NCBI GenBank assembly: GCA_963575745.1
Contig: CAUYUJ010003381.1
Location: forward strand, 16,001 to 80,000
Origin: Prorocentrum cordatum
Lineage: Eukaryota; Sar; Dinophyceae; Prorocentrales; Prorocentraceae
DNA: 64,000 bases
Reading direction: 5' to 3'
The notes under the pieces are model-generated. The model did no database searches, was not told the DNA's origin, and saw only the letters and a list, made by a program, of their open reading frames with translations. Shown here piece after piece: positions 62,464 through 64,000 of the stretch. Both the position numbers and the translations under genes were made by a program. The first letter of the stretch is position 1. Every line of letters begins with the position of its first letter.

Positions 62464-62625
62464 ATGATGCCAACCTCTAACACCTGCATGATGGTCATTC
62501 ACTTCGTGCCGTGCTCTTGCTTCAAGGACGTGCGCCAGCACTACGAGATGAAGGCTACCTACGCCAAGCGGGCCCACGCCCCAGCTGCCGCTGCCGCTAG
62601 GGCTGCCGCTGCCGCTGCTGTTTGA
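62464..62625 (+). CDS. Short candidate last exon, unknown
   Basis: ATG 62464 to TGA 62623: MMPTSNTCMMVIHFVPCSCF, then KDVRQHYEMKATYAKRAHA and an Ala-rich end. Codons are strongly G/C-ending. An AG at 62434-62435 could start an exon in the same frame. It is too short to classify. Confidence 0.25.
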   Translation: MMPTSNTCMMVIHFVPCSCFKDVRQHYEMKATYAKRAHAPAAAAARAAAAAAV

Positions 62626-63017
62626 TGACGTGGATGCTCAACCGTTACATTGTCCCACATGCTCCGAGTCGAGAACGTCGGGACATCAACTCCGAAGATG
62701 AGCTCGCACACAACAGGTCACGTTGCTGCTGTGCTGGGACACGCCGCGCTCGGCCAAGCAAGGCGAGATTGCTTCTTGCACCGGTGCCGGGTAGATTCTG
62801 CAGCTCCATGCTGCGGCGCGCCTAGCCCGGCGAGCCCGCGCCAGGCCGCCACCGCCGTGGCGGCGCCGCTGGGCATCCAGCGGCATTGCGGCACCGACAG
62901 CCCTAGACCGGGACGCCGCCGCGAGTGGCACCCGCCGATGCGCGCCAGCCCAGGGAGCGCCCAGCGGAAGCAGTGCGCCGAGGCGCTGGGGCGCCAATTA
63001 ACTCAGACATGATCGGG

Positions 63018-63464
63018 TCGTGAAAAATTCAGGACGGCGGGTTTTCAGCTGCGATCGGCCTCGGGAGGCCCTCGCCGGGCCCCAGGACCGTCAAAAACAG
63101 CTCGGTATAAAAGCCGGTCTCGGGGAAAGGGTCGGGACTTCCAGGGACCCCCATATTTAAAAGATCAGGACGTCGCATGTCTTGGAATGGGGGCGCGAAT
63201 TCATGGGGTGCAGCGAGGGCTGACGAAAAGAGGCCGTAAGGCCCAAGAGGGCGCCTTTGGGGCCCGAAAAGAACACCTTTCTCCCCCCCATCCCCAGATC
63301 TCCGACGCCGTGTTTTTCTCATGACGCGACCCCCATGGGTCCGGACCCTTTCCCCGGGACCGGTTTTTCATCCTGAGTCGTCTTTTGACGGTCCCGAGGC
63401 CCGGTGAGGGCCCCCAGAGGCCGACAATACCCAAAGACCTCCCGTCGTGATTTTTATCTTGACT
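63018..63464. repeat. 447-bp element with about 115-bp terminal inverted repeats
   Basis: The left arm TCGTGAAAAATTCAGGACGG..CAGGACCGTCAAAAACAGCTCGG..CGGGGAAAGGGTCGGGA pairs with the right arm TCCGGACCCTTTCCCCGGG..CGTCTTTTGACGGTCCCGAGG..CCCGTCGTGATTTTTATC. The interior has no ORF of note. Confidence 0.8.
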
Positions 63465-63515
63465 CGAGGGGGTCTGGGCTGATCGCCCCCCCCTTCATTC
63501 GCGCCCGAGGCGCAG

Positions 63516-63701
63516 ATCTACCGGCTGCTTGGGCAGCTGCCCCCGGAGAGACGGCGCCGCCTCCTCCTGCGGCGCTTCTCGGAGGCGCAGCGCCTGGCGC
63601 TGGAGCGGTGGATCCTGACGCGCCCCGACGGCACGGCCGTCCGCCACAGCCGGCGCTTGTCGCGCAAGGAGGGCGGCGGCGGCCCTCGGCGGTTCTCGTA
63701 G
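63516..63701 (+). CDS. Exon resembling the region before AP2 domains in dinoflagellate proteins
   Basis: After GAGGCGCAG the frame reads IYRLLGQLPPERRRRLLLRR, FSEAQRLALERWILTRPDG, then TAVRHSRRLSRKEGGGG to TAG 63699. The LPPE(R)RR..L..RFSEAQRLALE.W pattern is one I recall from dinoflagellate proteins that go on to an AP2/ERF-type domain. No AP2 domain is seen here. The stop may be bypassed by splicing, or the exon may be an orphan. Confidence 0.45.
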   Translation: MYRLLGQLPPERRRRLLLRRFSEAQRLALERWILTRPDGTAVRHSRRLSRKEGGGGPRRFS

Positions 63702-63740
63702 GGGCTGGTCGGGTATGGCCAGGACCCCGGGTAAGGGGAC

Positions 63741-63887
63741 CCGGTTAGTGGTGGGGCCCCGGAGCCTTCGAACTGGCCAGAATCACTAAGCCAGGCTTGC
63801 CATAGCTGGTGTTTTTCCGGGTGACGGCAGTTCCGGTTAGTGGGGATGGGACGGGGGGGCGCCCCCGGTACAGATCACTAAACCAGG
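63741..63887. repeat. Two tandem hairpin units CCGGTTAGTG...CACTAARCCAGG
   Basis: Unit 1 is 63741-63795 and unit 2 is 63833-63887, both 55 bp. Each starts CCGGTTAGTGG and ends ATCACTAA(G/A)CCAGG, so the ends are inverted to each other within the unit. The interiors differ. Confidence 0.7.
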
Positions 63888-63947
63888 TTCCGCTAAACCC
63901 AGTTCTACCAACGCCCAAGCTGGGCAGACCCAGACCCCCTCGCGTTG

Positions 63948-64000
63948 TGAAAAAATCACGATGGGAGGTTTTTCATAATTTCATAATTTTCGGACCCGAG
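63948..64000 (+). repeat. Start of another copy of the 63-kb TIR element, cut by the window end
   Basis: TGAAAAAATCACGATGGGAGG matches the outer end of the 63018-63464 arms (reverse complement GACCTCCCGTCGTGATTTTT). Confidence 0.55.

Overview
The window looks like nuclear DNA of a dinoflagellate. Genes are intron-rich and GC-rich at third codon positions. Microsatellites and purine- or pyrimidine-rich tracts are very abundant. Several proteins belong to families I associate with dinoflagellate genomes: a degenerate C5-methyltransferase-like protein, a DUF7869-type transposase, a LINE-type reverse transcriptase with RNase H, and an AP2-protein-type segment. A GC-rich genus such as Prorocentrum would fit, but the species is inference. 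There are no ribosome-binding sites, operons or other prokaryotic features, and I saw no tRNA, rRNA or CRISPR array.

Layout. 1-9.2 kb carries two spliced plus-strand genes of unknown function. Gene 1 (3-3896, 5' end outside the window) and gene 2 (5750-9223) have phase-compatible GT-AG introns filled with GGA/CCT tracts. Gene 2 ends in a domain with a SAM-binding-like glycine motif. 9.2-16 kb holds a GGCCTCTTGG-rich repeat, a fragmentary gene (11.1-12.5 kb), a methyltransferase-like gene broken by one indel and interrupted by a (GA)n tract (13.1-14.4 kb), and a short intact ORF (14685-15092).

16.5-30.9 kb is the most interesting part. A 5500-bp tandem duplication (16901-22400 and 22401-27900) contains an OTU-protease-like gene, an unknown 313-aa gene with a hairpin just upstream, and the 5' part of a DUF7869-type transposase. 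The duplication breakpoints cut two reading frames. Copy A keeps a good 5' half of the transposase but is truncated. Copy B runs on to the full 3' part but has a 1-base frameshift. A BAH-like last exon (30321-30880) completes the transposase. The region lies between two inverted 320-bp repeats (5248-5569 and 32250-32568) and two direct 0.8-kb repeats (10.07-10.92 and 30.9-31.7 kb), so it may be, or may contain, one or more large mobile elements.

32-64 kb is mostly repeats: long trinucleotide arrays (GGA, ATG, GTC, ATC, ACT), minisatellites, several MITE-like inverted-repeat elements, long palindromes and a decayed LINE (42.9-45.0 kb). A minus-strand coding exon is plausible at 37.2-37.7 kb, and a short exon resembling AP2-domain proteins lies at 63.5-63.7 kb. 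Large stretches of 33-41, 46-49 and 52-57 kb hold no gene I can defend.
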